DNA of 64,000 bases. Origin: Demequina zhanjiangensis (lineage in GTDB: Bacteria; Actinomycetota; Actinomycetes; Actinomycetales; Demequinaceae). Positions 22,425 through 30,667 of the stretch are shown here, in pieces. The notes under the pieces are model-generated. The model did no database searches. It had not been told where the DNA came from and saw only the letters and a program-made list of their open reading frames with translations. Positions within the stretch are counted from its first letter, which is position 1. Every line of letters begins with the position of its first letter. The translations under genes and the position numbers were made by a program. The stretch lies in NCBI RefSeq assembly GCF_030418315.1, contig NZ_JAUHPV010000005.1, positions 236,533 through 300,532 of the forward strand, read 5' to 3'.

Positions 22425-25157
22425 TCAGTAGGCGACCACGCCTCGCCGCATCGCAGCGATCGCGGTGCGGGCACGATTGCGGACCGTCTCCGTCGGCGCG
22501 ACGTCCGCGATCTGGTCGAGCCCGTCGATCACCTGCTTGGTCCAACGCACCATGTCGCCGGGCGCGATCTCCGAGCCCGACAGCACGGTGTCGAGCGACC
22601 TCCCCTGCGCCCAGCCGTGGATCGGCGAGACGATGCCCCACTCGGGCGCCGGCAGCTCGCCGAGCCGGTGAGCCTCCTGCAGGTCCGACACCCGGGACCA
22701 CACGCGCACCGTCTCCTGAAGCGCGCGTCCGAGGGCACCATGCTGTCCGCCGGGGATCCGAGGCGGGCGCATCTCGTCGTCGCGCCGGCCGTTGTAGATC
22801 AGCGTGGAGACGGCCGCGGCCAGCGCGGGCGCCTGCAGGTCGTTCCAGACGCCCGTGCGGAGGCACTCCGCGATCACCAGGTCGTTCTCCGAATAGAGCG
22901 TGCGCATCATCTCCCCGGACTCCGACACCGTCCACGCCTCGCCCTCGCGCACCAGGTACCCGAGCTCGCCCAGGACGTCGCAGCGGCGGTCGAAGACACG
23001 GGCGATCGAGCCGGTGGCACGCTGAATCTCCCCGACCACCCTGTCCTTGTCGCGCAGCGTGCGGAAGTACCGCTCCGCCCAGCGGGCATGATCCTCTCGA
23101 TCCGGGCAGGCGTGGCACGGGTGCCCTTGCATGCGCTGCCGCAGGCGCGTCATCTCCGCGTCCGGAGTGTGCGGGGCGGCGCCGTGCTTGCGGCGCGAGG
23201 GAAGGTCGAAGGTGGGCTTCGCCTCCTCGATCACCTGCGCGAGCTCACGCCTCTGCCGGGCGTTGCGGTGATCGAATCGCTTGGGGATCTTGACCGTGCC
23301 CACCACGTCGATGCCGTGGTGCAGCTCGGCGACCGCGAGCCTGAACTGGCGGCCCTCATCGGTCACCACGACCGGGCGCGGTGCGTCGGCCCGATCATCA
23401 GGCACGACCACCGCGGCCACCCCTGCGCGTCGGCCGCCGCCGACCTTCACCACATCGCCTCGCCGCAGGCCCGCGAGCGTCTCCGCCGTCGCCTCCCGGC
23501 GCTTGCGGCTCGCGGCCTTCGACTGACCCTTCTGGAGCCTGTTCAGATCGTGGCGCAGCCGTGCGTACTCCATGAAGTCGCCGCGGTCGCAGCTCACCGC
23601 GTCGCGGTACCCCTCAAGCGTGCGCTCGAGCTCCTGCGCCCGCCTCGCCTTGCCGACCACGCCCTGATCCGCCTGGAACTGGGCGAAGGACATCTCCAGC
23701 ACCTCGCGTGCGCGCTCCGCGCCCACGGAGTGCACCAGGTTGACCGTCATGTTGTAGGTGGGCTGGAACGAGCTCATGAGGGGGTAGGTGCGCCGTGACG
23801 CGAGGCGTCCCAGCTGGCTGACGTCGAGACCCGGATGCTCGACCACGACCGCATGCCCCTCGACGTCGATGCCCCGCCGCCCGGCGCGGCCGGTGAGCTG
23901 CGTGTACTCCCCCGCCGTCAGATCCTTGTGCCCCTGCCCATCCCACTTCACGAGCTTCTCGAGGACGACGGAGCGCGCCGGCATGTTGATGCCGAGCGCG
24001 AGCGTCTCAGTCGCGTACACGACCTTGATCAGGCCCTTGCGGAACAGCTCCTCCACGACCTCCTTGAACAGCGGGATCATGCCGGCATGGTGCGCCGCGA
24101 TCCCCGCCTCGAGGTGGTCGCGCCAGTGCAGGTAGCCCAGCGCCCCCAGATCCTCCGAGGGCACGCCAGCGCACCGTTCCTCGATGATCGCAGCGATCTC
24201 CTCGCGCTCCTCGTCGGTGGTGAGCGCAAGTCCCGAGGCCCGCACCTGGTCCACCGCGTCCTCGCAACCCGCACGCGAGAAGACGAACACGATCGCTGGC
24301 AGCAGACCCTGCCGGTCCAGCTGGTCGACCACCGCGAAGCGGGGCGGGCTCCGACGCGCGCGGCCGTGCCTTCCCCCGACCACGTGCTTCCCCCGCGGAC
24401 CCTCATGATGCGCATGCCTGCGCAGGATCGCCTCGACCTCCGGGTTGATGCGCGGATTCGGTCCCGGCTCCTGCGCGTTGACCGTGGGCGCGTACAGGTC
24501 GAACATGCCCTCGCGGATCAGGACGTGGGGCCACAGCGGCACGGGGCGGTGCTCGCTCACGATCACCCGGGTATCGCCCCGCACCTCGGACAGCCAGGCG
24601 CCGAACTCCTCGGCGTTCGACACCGTTGCGGACAGCGCGACGATCGAGGTCATCTGATCCAGATGGATGATGACCTCCTCCCACACCGACCCACGGAACC
24701 GGTCGGCGAGGTAGTGGACCTCGTCCAGGACCACCACGCCGAGACGGTCGAGAGTGTGCGAGCCGGAGTAGATCATGTTCCTGACCACCTCGGTGGTCAT
24801 GACGACGATGTCCGCCTCGGGGTTGATGCTGGTGTCGCCCGTGAGGAGGCCGACGGCGGACTCGCCATAGGCCGCGCGCAGGTCGTGGAACTTCTGGTTC
24901 GACAGCGCCTTGATGGGCGTCGTGTAGAAGGCCTTGAGCCCCTGCGCATGCGCGTGGCGGATCGCGTACTCGCCCACGACCGTCTTGCCTGCGCCGGTGG
25001 GCGCGGCGACGAGGACCGACCTTCCCTCGGCCACCGCAGCACACCCCTCGCGCTGGAACTGGTCGAGCGGGAAGGCGAGCGACTGCTCGAACTCGATCAG
25101 GTCTGGGTGGCGGTTCCTCTTACGAGAGGCCGCGTAGCGCTCCGCCGGGCTCGTCAT
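22425..25157 (-). CDS. helY: Ski2-like DEAD/DEAH RNA helicase HelY
   Basis: A 910-residue superfamily 2 helicase. Walker A APTGAGKT is at residues 52-59, DEVH at 145-148, SAT at 175-177, and motifs V/VI around ATETLALGINMPA and QLTGRAGRRGID. A C-terminal Mtr4/Ski2 helical and beta-barrel region (about 560-900) includes KAASRKRREATAETLAGLRR and a CHACPDRE cysteine pair. A basic insert of about 25 residues lies between motif III and the second RecA fold (near residues 250-280). The protein is probably an RNA-processing helicase. In mycobacteria it sits downstream of pafBC-tatAC, as here. The -10 TAGCCT is 6 nt before ATG and overlaps the dagK stop codon. Confidence 0.95.
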   Translation of the reverse strand: MTSPAERYAASRKRNRHPDLIEFEQSLAFPLDQFQREGCAAVAEGRSVLVAAPTGAGKTVVGEYAIRHAHAQGLKAFYTTPIKALSNQKFHDLRAAYGESAVGLLTGDTSINPEADIVVMTTEVVRNMIYSGSHTLDRLGVVVLDEVHYLADRFRGSVWEEVIIHLDQMTSIVALSATVSNAEEFGAWLSEVRGDTRVIVSEHRPVPLWPHVLIREGMFDLYAPTVNAQEPGPNPRINPEVEAILRRHAHHEGPRGKHVVGGRHGRARRSPPRFAVVDQLDRQGLLPAIVFVFSRAGCEDAVDQVRASGLALTTDEEREEIAAIIEERCAGVPSEDLGALGYLHWRDHLEAGIAAHHAGMIPLFKEVVEELFRKGLIKVVYATETLALGINMPARSVVLEKLVKWDGQGHKDLTAGEYTQLTGRAGRRGIDVEGHAVVVEHPGLDVSQLGRLASRRTYPLMSSFQPTYNMTVNLVHSVGAERAREVLEMSFAQFQADQGVVGKARRAQELERTLEGYRDAVSCDRGDFMEYARLRHDLNRLQKGQSKAASRKRREATAETLAGLRRGDVVKVGGGRRAGVAAVVVPDDRADAPRPVVVTDEGRQFRLAVAELHHGIDVVGTVKIPKRFDHRNARQRRELAQVIEEAKPTFDLPSRRKHGAAPHTPDAEMTRLRQRMQGHPCHACPDREDHARWAERYFRTLRDKDRVVGEIQRATGSIARVFDRRCDVLGELGYLVREGEAWTVSESGEMMRTLYSENDLVIAECLRTGVWNDLQAPALAAAVSTLIYNGRRDDEMRPPRIPGGQHGALGRALQETVRVWSRVSDLQEAHRLGELPAPEWGIVSPIHGWAQGRSLDTVLSGSEIAPGDMVRWTKQVIDGLDQIADVAPTETVRNRARTAIAAMRRGVVAY

Positions 25158-25163
25158 GCCTCC

Positions 25164-25169
25164 AGGCTA
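25164..25169 (-). promoter_or_regulatory. -10 element of helY
   Basis: TAGCCT on the minus strand is followed after 6 nt (GGAGGC) by the helY ATG. The dagK TAG stop is its first three bases. GGAGG is too close to the ATG to act as a ribosome binding site, which favours a leaderless start. Confidence 0.45.
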
Positions 25170-26102
25170 CCGAGGCGTGGCACCCAGGACGCGCAGCGCG
25201 CGCGGTACCGCCGTCACGGTCAGCGGGCCCGCACCGACGAGCTCGCCGTCCGCGAAGGCGGGTGGGAGAGGATCGCCTGCGTCGGGGTCGTGCGAGACCC
25301 TCACGGTGTGCGCGTTCACCACGCGGACTCGCGGATCGTCCAGGTGACGGGCCTTTCCGAGCGCGCGGAACAGCGGGAGGATCTCCCACGGAGTGAGGCC
25401 GTCGGCGACCACCAGCTCCATCGTGCCGTCCACCAGCGAGGAGTCCGGGGACAGCGGCAGCCCGCCGCCGAACATCGGGCCGTTCGCCACGGCGACGAGC
25501 GTGCACTGCTGAGACCACGAGACTCCGTCCGCCTCGATGCGCACGCCGTACGGCCGGAACCTCGGAAGCTCCTGGAGCACGGCGACCCGGTACTTCGCGG
25601 GCCCCCGAGGGCGTCGCATCACGCGCGCGCGGGCGGCGACGGCCGCGTCGATGCCCGCAGAGGTGATCGCAAGCGAGTAGCGAGGACGCGCAGGGTGCTC
25701 GATCGCGGGGCCGTGCACGGCGGCAGCGTCCACCTCGACCGCATCGCCGTCCCGCAGCGCCGAGTCGATCCGCGCCACCGACGCCTCGATGTCGTGCACC
25801 GGCAGCCCGACCGAGACCGCGACGTCGTTCCCAGAGCCCGCGGCGACGATCCCCAGCGGGAGGCGGTGCTCCCCGCACACCTGGGCGCCCAGGTGGACCA
25901 TGCCGTCGCCGCCGACGACCACAAGCGCATCGAGCTCGTCGCGATGCCTCATCGCGGACTCGTACGACGCCGCCCAGGAACCGCCTGAGAGGTCGTGCAG
26001 CCGGTGCCCGCGGCCGGCGAGCGCCGCCAGCGCCTCGACGCCCCACCGCGCGCCCCTGCCGGAGCCCGAGGTCGGGTTCGTCAGGACCCCGATCGTGCTC
26101 AC
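25167..26102 (-). CDS. Diacylglycerol/lipid kinase family protein (YegS/DagK type)
   Basis: A 311-residue cytosolic or membrane-associated kinase. The nucleotide-binding loop TNPTSGSGRGA is at residues 8-18, GGDGMVH at 64-70, and AAGSGNDVA at 87-95; these are the DAGKc signature. The C-terminal lobe contains NGPMFGGGLPLSPDSSLVDG with the conserved Gly/Asp used for metal binding. It phosphorylates diacylglycerol, ceramide-like or prenyl lipids; recycling of diacylglycerol released during envelope synthesis is likely. ATGA overlap with tatC (4 bases) couples the two. Confidence 0.9.
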   Translation of the reverse strand: MSTIGVLTNPTSGSGRGARWGVEALAALAGRGHRLHDLSGGSWAASYESAMRHRDELDALVVVGGDGMVHLGAQVCGEHRLPLGIVAAGSGNDVAVSVGLPVHDIEASVARIDSALRDGDAVEVDAAAVHGPAIEHPARPRYSLAITSAGIDAAVAARARVMRRPRGPAKYRVAVLQELPRFRPYGVRIEADGVSWSQQCTLVAVANGPMFGGGLPLSPDSSLVDGTMELVVADGLTPWEILPLFRALGKARHLDDPRVRVVNAHTVRVSHDPDAGDPLPPAFADGELVGAGPLTVTAVPRALRVLGATPR

Positions 26103-26905
26103 GCGGCCTGTTCCGCCTCGCTCTCGCGCGCCTCACGCTTGGCCCTGAGCCGCGACCGATCACGGATCATCGAGACTCCGATCGCCGCGAAGTACAGGAT
26201 GGTCATGGGCACGAACATCAGCATCATCGTGACCGCGTCGGGCGTAGGCGTGAGGACGGCGGCCCCCACCGCGATGATCACGATCGCCCAGCGCCAGCCT
26301 CGCAGCCACACACGCGCGGGGACCACGCCCGCCCACGACAGCGCCACCATGAGCACGGGGAACACGAACGCGATGCCGAACGCGAGCACGAGCCGCATCG
26401 CGAAGGTCAGGTACATCTGCGCATCGAGCACGTTCGCGGCGCCCTCGGGCGTGAAGCCGACGAGGATCGCGACCGCGCGCGGCAGCACCCACCACGAGAA
26501 GGCGATGCCTCCGAAGAACAGCGGGATCGCGGCTGCCATGAAGCCGATCGTGTACCGGCGCTCGATCTTGCGCATGCCTGGGGCGACGAAGGCCCACAGC
26601 TGATAGAGCCACCAGGGCGAGGAGATGATGACGCCCAGGATCAGCGACACCCTGAGCTGCATGTCGAGCGCGGACGCGAGTCCTGCGAAGTTGACGGTCA
26701 CGAGCGCGTCGTCGCGCTCCGCCATCTCCATGATAGGCGCCTGGATCGCCTCGAACACAGGGGTGTAGAGGAACCACCCACCGATCGCGCCGAGGACGAT
26801 GCCGATCGCGGCAAGCGTGATGCGCTTGCGCAGCTCCACCAGGTGGGCGCGCAAGGGCATGCGCGCGTCGGGGTTGACCTTCCGCCGCGCGCGACTACTT
26901 GTCAC
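26099..26905 (-). CDS. tatC: Sec-independent protein translocase TatC
   Basis: A 268-residue membrane protein with six hydrophobic segments (about 31-50, 85-110, 120-145, 160-190, 205-220 and 223-240). It is the receptor for twin-arginine signal peptides. PLRAHLVELRKRI at 17-29 is the conserved cytoplasmic N-terminal signature, with Glu24 of the signal-peptide site, and FAFAMRL-like segment YLTFAMRLVLAFGIAFVFP in the middle is typical. GTG start, overlapping the end of tatA by 11 bases. TatB is not seen here, which is usual since actinobacteria place it elsewhere. Confidence 0.96.
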   Translation of the reverse strand: MTSSRARRKVNPDARMPLRAHLVELRKRITLAAIGIVLGAIGGWFLYTPVFEAIQAPIMEMAERDDALVTVNFAGLASALDMQLRVSLILGVIISSPWWLYQLWAFVAPGMRKIERRYTIGFMAAAIPLFFGGIAFSWWVLPRAVAILVGFTPEGAANVLDAQMYLTFAMRLVLAFGIAFVFPVLMVALSWAGVVPARVWLRGWRWAIVIIAVGAAVLTPTPDAVTMMLMFVPMTILYFAAIGVSMIRDRSRLRAKREARESEAEQAA

Positions 26906-27098
26906 GCGTCTCGCCGTCGCCGGCGTCGCTCCCCTTGCTCGCGGAGTCAGCAGTGGAGTCGTTCGAGGTCATCGAGGTGGTCTCCTCCTTGAGGATCCGC
27001 ATCGACTTGCCCAACGAGCGAGCGAACTCCGGGAGCTTCGGTGCGCCGAACAGGATCAGGACGATCACCGCGATGATGATCCACTCTCGAGGTCCCAT
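26895..27098 (-). CDS. tatA: Twin-arginine translocase pore subunit TatA
   Basis: A 67-residue protein: a membrane helix at residues 5-19, the FGAPKLPEFARSLGKSMR hinge and amphipathic helix at 17-34, and a charged disordered tail. The PREW start instead of the proteobacterial GGISIWQ is normal for actinobacteria. AGGGAGAG precedes the ATG. TACACT at 27126-27131 provides a separate promoter candidate downstream of pafC. The 11-base overlap with tatC couples translation. Confidence 0.95.
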   Translation of the reverse strand: MGPREWIIIAVIVLILFGAPKLPEFARSLGKSMRILKEETTSMTSNDSTADSASKGSDAGDGETRDK

Positions 27099-27125
27099 GA
27101 TCTCTCCCTTGTCTTGTGCGGACTC

Positions 27126-27131
27126 AGTGTA
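27126..27131 (-). promoter_or_regulatory. -10 element of tatA-tatC
   Basis: TACACT on the minus strand lies between pafC and tatA and would give a leader of about 20 nt with AGGGAGAG. No clear -35. Confidence 0.45.
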
Positions 27132-27140
27132 GCCGCCCGG

Positions 27141-28064
27141 TCAGGGCGTTCCGACCTGCGCGTCGAGAACGGCTCGCGCGTGGCGCGCCACGGCATCGGC
27201 GAGCGCCTCAGGCGCGACGGCACGAAGCGCGGGACCGACCGCGAGCAGGCGACCCGCGGTGAAGTCAGCGTCGGCCACGGGGAACGACGCGGTGACGTCC
27301 TCGCCGTCGTCCGAGACCTGGGCGCCGGGCATCGCCTCGAGCGCCCATCTCGCGGACCGATGCACCGTCACCGTGGCGTCGAACCGCGGCTCGAGCGAGA
27401 ACCCGAGGCCTTCGGCCGGCGGCGTCGTCACGGGCTCATCGGTGAGCTCCGCACCGACGATCCTGTCCAGCCGAAGCGTTCGATAGTCCCCGGCACGTCT
27501 GCACCAGCACTCGATGTAGCCGACGCCGTCGATCGCGACGAGCCGATGAGGCTCGATCACCCGCTCCGACCGGCGATCCTGCGCATCCACGTAGTCGAGC
27601 CGCACCGCGCGACGCTGCTCCACACCGTCGCGCACGGGCTGCACCCGCGCCGGGTCGACCCGCGCGTCGGTGACGACGTCGATCGGCTCGGAGCCGATCG
27701 CGTCCCTGAGCTTGGCGAGCGCGGGCTCGGCAGCGGCAGGCGCGGCGCCCGAGGCGACGAGGGTGCCGAGCGACGCGATCAGCGCTACGGCCTCGCGGGC
27801 GCTCAGCCGCACCTGGGTGAGCCCCTGGGCGTCCCACAGGCGCGCGATGCCCCGATCAAGCGCATCCGGATCGAAGTCGACGTACTCGTCCGGCATCCCG
27901 CCGGGCTTGCCGGTCGTGAACAGCAGCATGACGTCGGAACGGATCTGCTCCGCGGAGACGCCGAACCGCTCGCCGAGCTCTTCGAAGCTGGCCTCGTCCT
28001 GGTGCTGGAGCACCGACACGATGCCGAGCAGCCGCGTGACGCGTGCAAGAGCCTTCTCAGCCAC
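27141..28064 (-). CDS. pafC: WYL domain regulator PafC
   Basis: A 307-residue protein with an N-terminal helix-turn-helix (about 5-60: LARVTRLLGIVSVLQHQDEA, then FEELGERFGVS), a WYL sensor domain at about 140-230 (YIECWCRRAGDYRTLRLDRI near 205-224) and a C-terminal WCX domain. PafBC is the heterodimeric activator of the LexA-independent DNA-damage response of actinobacteria. The start at GTG 28064 overlaps pafB by 8 bases (GTGGCTGA); the longer in-frame extension is inside pafB. It follows pafB and precedes tatA as in mycobacteria. Confidence 0.9.
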   Translation of the reverse strand: MAEKALARVTRLLGIVSVLQHQDEASFEELGERFGVSAEQIRSDVMLLFTTGKPGGMPDEYVDFDPDALDRGIARLWDAQGLTQVRLSAREAVALIASLGTLVASGAAPAAAEPALAKLRDAIGSEPIDVVTDARVDPARVQPVRDGVEQRRAVRLDYVDAQDRRSERVIEPHRLVAIDGVGYIECWCRRAGDYRTLRLDRIVGAELTDEPVTTPPAEGLGFSLEPRFDATVTVHRSARWALEAMPGAQVSDDGEDVTASFPVADADFTAGRLLAVGPALRAVAPEALADAVARHARAVLDAQVGTP

Positions 28065-29022
28065 CGGCCACCTCCAGGGCGCGGCGCGCGTGCTCGGCCA
28101 CCTGCTCCGCAAGCGCCGCGGGCTCGACGATGCGTGCCGCGCCTCCGAGCGCGAGCACCTCGTCGCGCACGGCGTCGGGGTGTCGGAACTCGACGCGGAC
28201 CAGGTCCCATCCCTCGACGGAACCGGCTGCCTCTCCCCTCGCGCGAAGCGCGTGACCCGCCTCGGGGCGGATGGCGACGAGCGCGGTCCCGCCCTGCTCG
28301 GGCGAGAAGGCCGCCGGCAGCTCGGGTGGGATCTCGTACGCGCCCTCGTCCCCGACCGGTCTCACCCGGCCCTGCACGCGCGACAGACGGAACGTGCGCG
28401 GCGCACCCCTGTCAGTGTCCAGACCCTGGACGTACAGCACCCCTGACCGCGTCAGCAGCCTCCACGGCTGCACGGTCCGGCGCTGGAGCCCCGAGGTGGT
28501 CGAGGAGTAGTCGAAGGTGACGGCGCGGCGCTCGTCACGTGCCTCGAGCAGCACGGAGACTGCACGCTCGGACCCGCGTGTGCGCGCCGCGGCGAGCACG
28601 CCCTCGGTGGGGCGGGACGACGCGGCGGACGCCACCTTGGTCAGCGCCTGACGCGCGTCGTCTCCGAGCGTCGCATCCTCCCAGTAGGCGCCCGCGACCG
28701 AGAGCACGGCGAGCTCCGCGGCCGTCAGGTCGAGCGCGGGGAGCGCGGCGTCGGCGCTGTCGATGCGGTAGCCGATGTCGTCGCCGTGCACCGCGTCCTG
28801 GATGGTCCGCAACGGGATGCCGAGGCTGCGCAGCGCGTCCTTGTCGCGCTCGAACATCCTCTCGAAGGCGGCCTCGGACCGGGACAGCTCCTCCGCGTCA
28901 GCGCCCTGCGGCACGGGGTCGTAGCCCTCCACGGTGGCACGGATGGTCTCACGCGTCATGCGCCGACCGGTGTCGGTCAGCGCGACGATGAGGTTGAGGA
29001 GCCGCGCCGTCGCGTCCGCCAT
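28057..29022 (-). CDS. pafB: WYL domain regulator PafB
   Basis: A 321-residue partner of PafC with the same architecture: winged helix-turn-helix in the first 85 residues (LLNLIVALTDTGRRMTRETI), a WYL domain at about 165-225 (VLYVQGLDTDRGAPRTFRLS), and a C-terminal WCX region. Its start codon follows the hisG stop codon without a gap, so in this genome pafBC is the tail of a hisE-hisG operon. The Pup ligase gene pafA and proteasome genes that usually precede pafB are not in the window. Response to DNA damage is known for the family and inferred here. Confidence 0.9.
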   Translation of the reverse strand: MADATARLLNLIVALTDTGRRMTRETIRATVEGYDPVPQGADAEELSRSEAAFERMFERDKDALRSLGIPLRTIQDAVHGDDIGYRIDSADAALPALDLTAAELAVLSVAGAYWEDATLGDDARQALTKVASAASSRPTEGVLAAARTRGSERAVSVLLEARDERRAVTFDYSSTTSGLQRRTVQPWRLLTRSGVLYVQGLDTDRGAPRTFRLSRVQGRVRPVGDEGAYEIPPELPAAFSPEQGGTALVAIRPEAGHALRARGEAAGSVEGWDLVRVEFRHPDAVRDEVLALGGAARIVEPAALAEQVAEHARRALEVAGG

Positions 29023-29865
29023 CTAGACGCGCACCGCCAGCAGCTCGGTCGTGATGATGGCCCTCGCGCCTACGGCGTAGAGCTGATCCATGATGTGGTT
29101 CATCTCGACGCGCGGAACCATGACCCGCACGGCGGAGCCGTCGGAGCCGTGCAGCGGGGAGACGGTGGGCCCCTCGAAACCAGGGGTGACGGCCAGCGCG
29201 TCGGCCAGCTTGTCCGCCGCAACGTCGTAGTCCACCATCACGTACTGCCGGGCCATGAGGACGCCCCGGAGGCGGCCCACGAGCACGGAGATCTCGTCGT
29301 CCGTCGTGTCCGGCCCCTTGATGAGGATCGCCTCGGACTTCAGGATCGGGTCGCCGAAGATCTCGAGCCCCGCCGCACGCAGCGTGGTGCCGGTGGAGAC
29401 CACGTCGGCCACGACATCCGCGACGCCCAGGCGCACCGAGGACTCGACGGCGCCGTCGAGGCGGACCACGTCGGCCTCCACACCGAAGGACTTCAGGTGG
29501 TGCTTCACGAGGCGCGGGTACGAGGTCGCGACGCGCTTGCCCTGGACGTCCTCGACCGAGGACGCCACGCCGGCGGCCGCCGCGTAGCGGAACGTGGACC
29601 CGCCGAAGCCGAGCTCGAGGTGCTCGATGGCCGGCGCACCCGAGTCGAGCAGCAGGTCACGCCCGGTGATGCCCGCCTGCACCGTGCCGGAGCCGACGTA
29701 CACGGCCACGTCACGGGGGCGGAGGAAGAAGAACTCCACGTCGTTGCGGGAGTCCACCAGCACGAGCTCGCGGGGATCCCGGCGCTGCTTGTAGCCGGCC
29801 TCCTTGAGGAGCTGCGTGGCGGGCTCGGACAGGGAGCCCTTGTTGGGAACTGCGATGCGAAGCAC
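29023..29865 (-). CDS. hisG: ATP phosphoribosyltransferase, long form
   Basis: A 280-residue enzyme for the first step of histidine synthesis (ATP plus PRPP). The length and C-terminal domain (about 210-280, ending MDQLYAVGARAIITTELLAVRV split over the last strand) show the HisG-long type, which has the histidine feedback domain and needs no HisZ. LRIAVPNKGSL at 2-12 and the PRPP loop DVVSTGTTLRAAGLEI at about 159-174 are visible. GGAGG lies 7 nt before ATG. Co-transcribed behind hisE and fused by zero spacing to pafB. Confidence 0.97.
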   Translation of the reverse strand: MLRIAVPNKGSLSEPATQLLKEAGYKQRRDPRELVLVDSRNDVEFFFLRPRDVAVYVGSGTVQAGITGRDLLLDSGAPAIEHLELGFGGSTFRYAAAAGVASSVEDVQGKRVATSYPRLVKHHLKSFGVEADVVRLDGAVESSVRLGVADVVADVVSTGTTLRAAGLEIFGDPILKSEAILIKGPDTTDDEISVLVGRLRGVLMARQYVMVDYDVAADKLADALAVTPGFEGPTVSPLHGSDGSAVRVMVPRVEMNHIMDQLYAVGARAIITTELLAVRV

Positions 29866-29879
29866 TGTGCCTCCGTCGA

Positions 29880-30143
29880 TTACAGGTAGCGGTAGACGTC
29901 CTCGAGGGACAGGCCCTTGGCGATCATCATCACCTGCGCGTGATAGAGCAGCTGAGAGATCTCCTCGGCGGCCTCCTCGTCCGTCTGGAACTCGGCGGCC
30001 ATCCAGGATTCGGCGGCCTCCTCCACGAGCTTCTTGCCGATGGCATGGACGCCCTTGTCAAGGAGGGCGACGGTGCCGGAGCCCTCAGGGCGCTCGGCAG
30101 CTCGGGTGCTCAGCTCGGCGTACAGCTCTTCGAAGGTCTTCAC
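29880..30143 (-). CDS. hisE: Phosphoribosyl-ATP pyrophosphatase
   Basis: An 87-residue MazG-fold enzyme for the second step of histidine synthesis. The metal-binding EEAAESWMA (about residues 41-49) and the [13 protein letters not shown] segment (56-68) carry the conserved acidic clusters. GTG start 6 nt after TAGGGT and without a Shine-Dalgarno sequence, so probably a leaderless mRNA beginning the hisE-hisG-pafB-pafC unit. Confidence 0.96.
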   Translation of the reverse strand: MKTFEELYAELSTRAAERPEGSGTVALLDKGVHAIGKKLVEEAAESWMAAEFQTDEEAAEEISQLLYHAQVMMIAKGLSLEDVYRYL

Positions 30144-30149
30144 GCGACC

Positions 30150-30155
30150 ACCCTA
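30150..30155 (-). promoter_or_regulatory. -10 element of hisE-hisG-pafBC
   Basis: TAGGGT on the minus strand is 6 nt before the hisE GTG; a leaderless start is likely. It separates the histidine unit from the riboflavin genes upstream. Confidence 0.5.
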
Positions 30156-30202
30156 TCGGGGCGCGAGCGGGACCAGCGACCGAGCCGCCACCGGATGCCG
30201 GA

Positions 30203-30667
30203 CTACAGGGAGCGGAGCGTGACGGCCGTCTGCAGCGCGGCCTGGACGGACTCGGCGCCCTTGTCCTCGTCGGAGTCGGGAAGGCCCGCACGATTGAGCG
30301 CCTGATCGAGCGCGTCCACGGTGAGGACGCCGAAACCGACCGGCACGGCATGCTCGCGCGCCACGTCGGTCAGGCCCTGCGTGACCGACTGGCAGACGTA
30401 CTCGAAATGCGGGGTCTCGCCCTGGATGACGACGCCCAGGCATGCGATCGCGTCGGCGCCACGCCGGGCGAGGGCCTCGGCGACGACGGTGAGCTCGACG
30501 GCCCCGGCCACCCTGGTGACGCGGTAGCCGGCGCCCGCGGCCTCGGCGGCACGCACGGCGCCCGCGACGAGGCCGTCCATGACCTCCGTGTGCCACGACG
30601 AGGCGACGATCTCGACCGTCAGGCCGCTCCCGTCGACGGCGATCTCAGGTGCTCCGGCTCCGCTCAT
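30203..30667 (-). CDS. ribH: 6,7-dimethyl-8-ribityllumazine synthase
   Basis: A 154-residue enzyme condensing the RibD product with dihydroxybutanone phosphate. SSWHTEVMDGL at 23-33 and GAVELTVVAEAL at 55-66 line the substrate site, and GVVIQGETPHFEYV near 78-91 contains the phosphate and catalytic His region. Family members form 60-mers or pentamers. The ATG overlaps the end of ribBA by 4 bases. It is last in the ribD-ribE-ribBA-ribH run. Confidence 0.96.
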   Translation of the reverse strand: MSGAGAPEIAVDGSGLTVEIVASSWHTEVMDGLVAGAVRAAEAAGAGYRVTRVAGAVELTVVAEALARRGADAIACLGVVIQGETPHFEYVCQSVTQGLTDVAREHAVPVGFGVLTVDALDQALNRAGLPDSDEDKGAESVQAALQTAVTLRSL

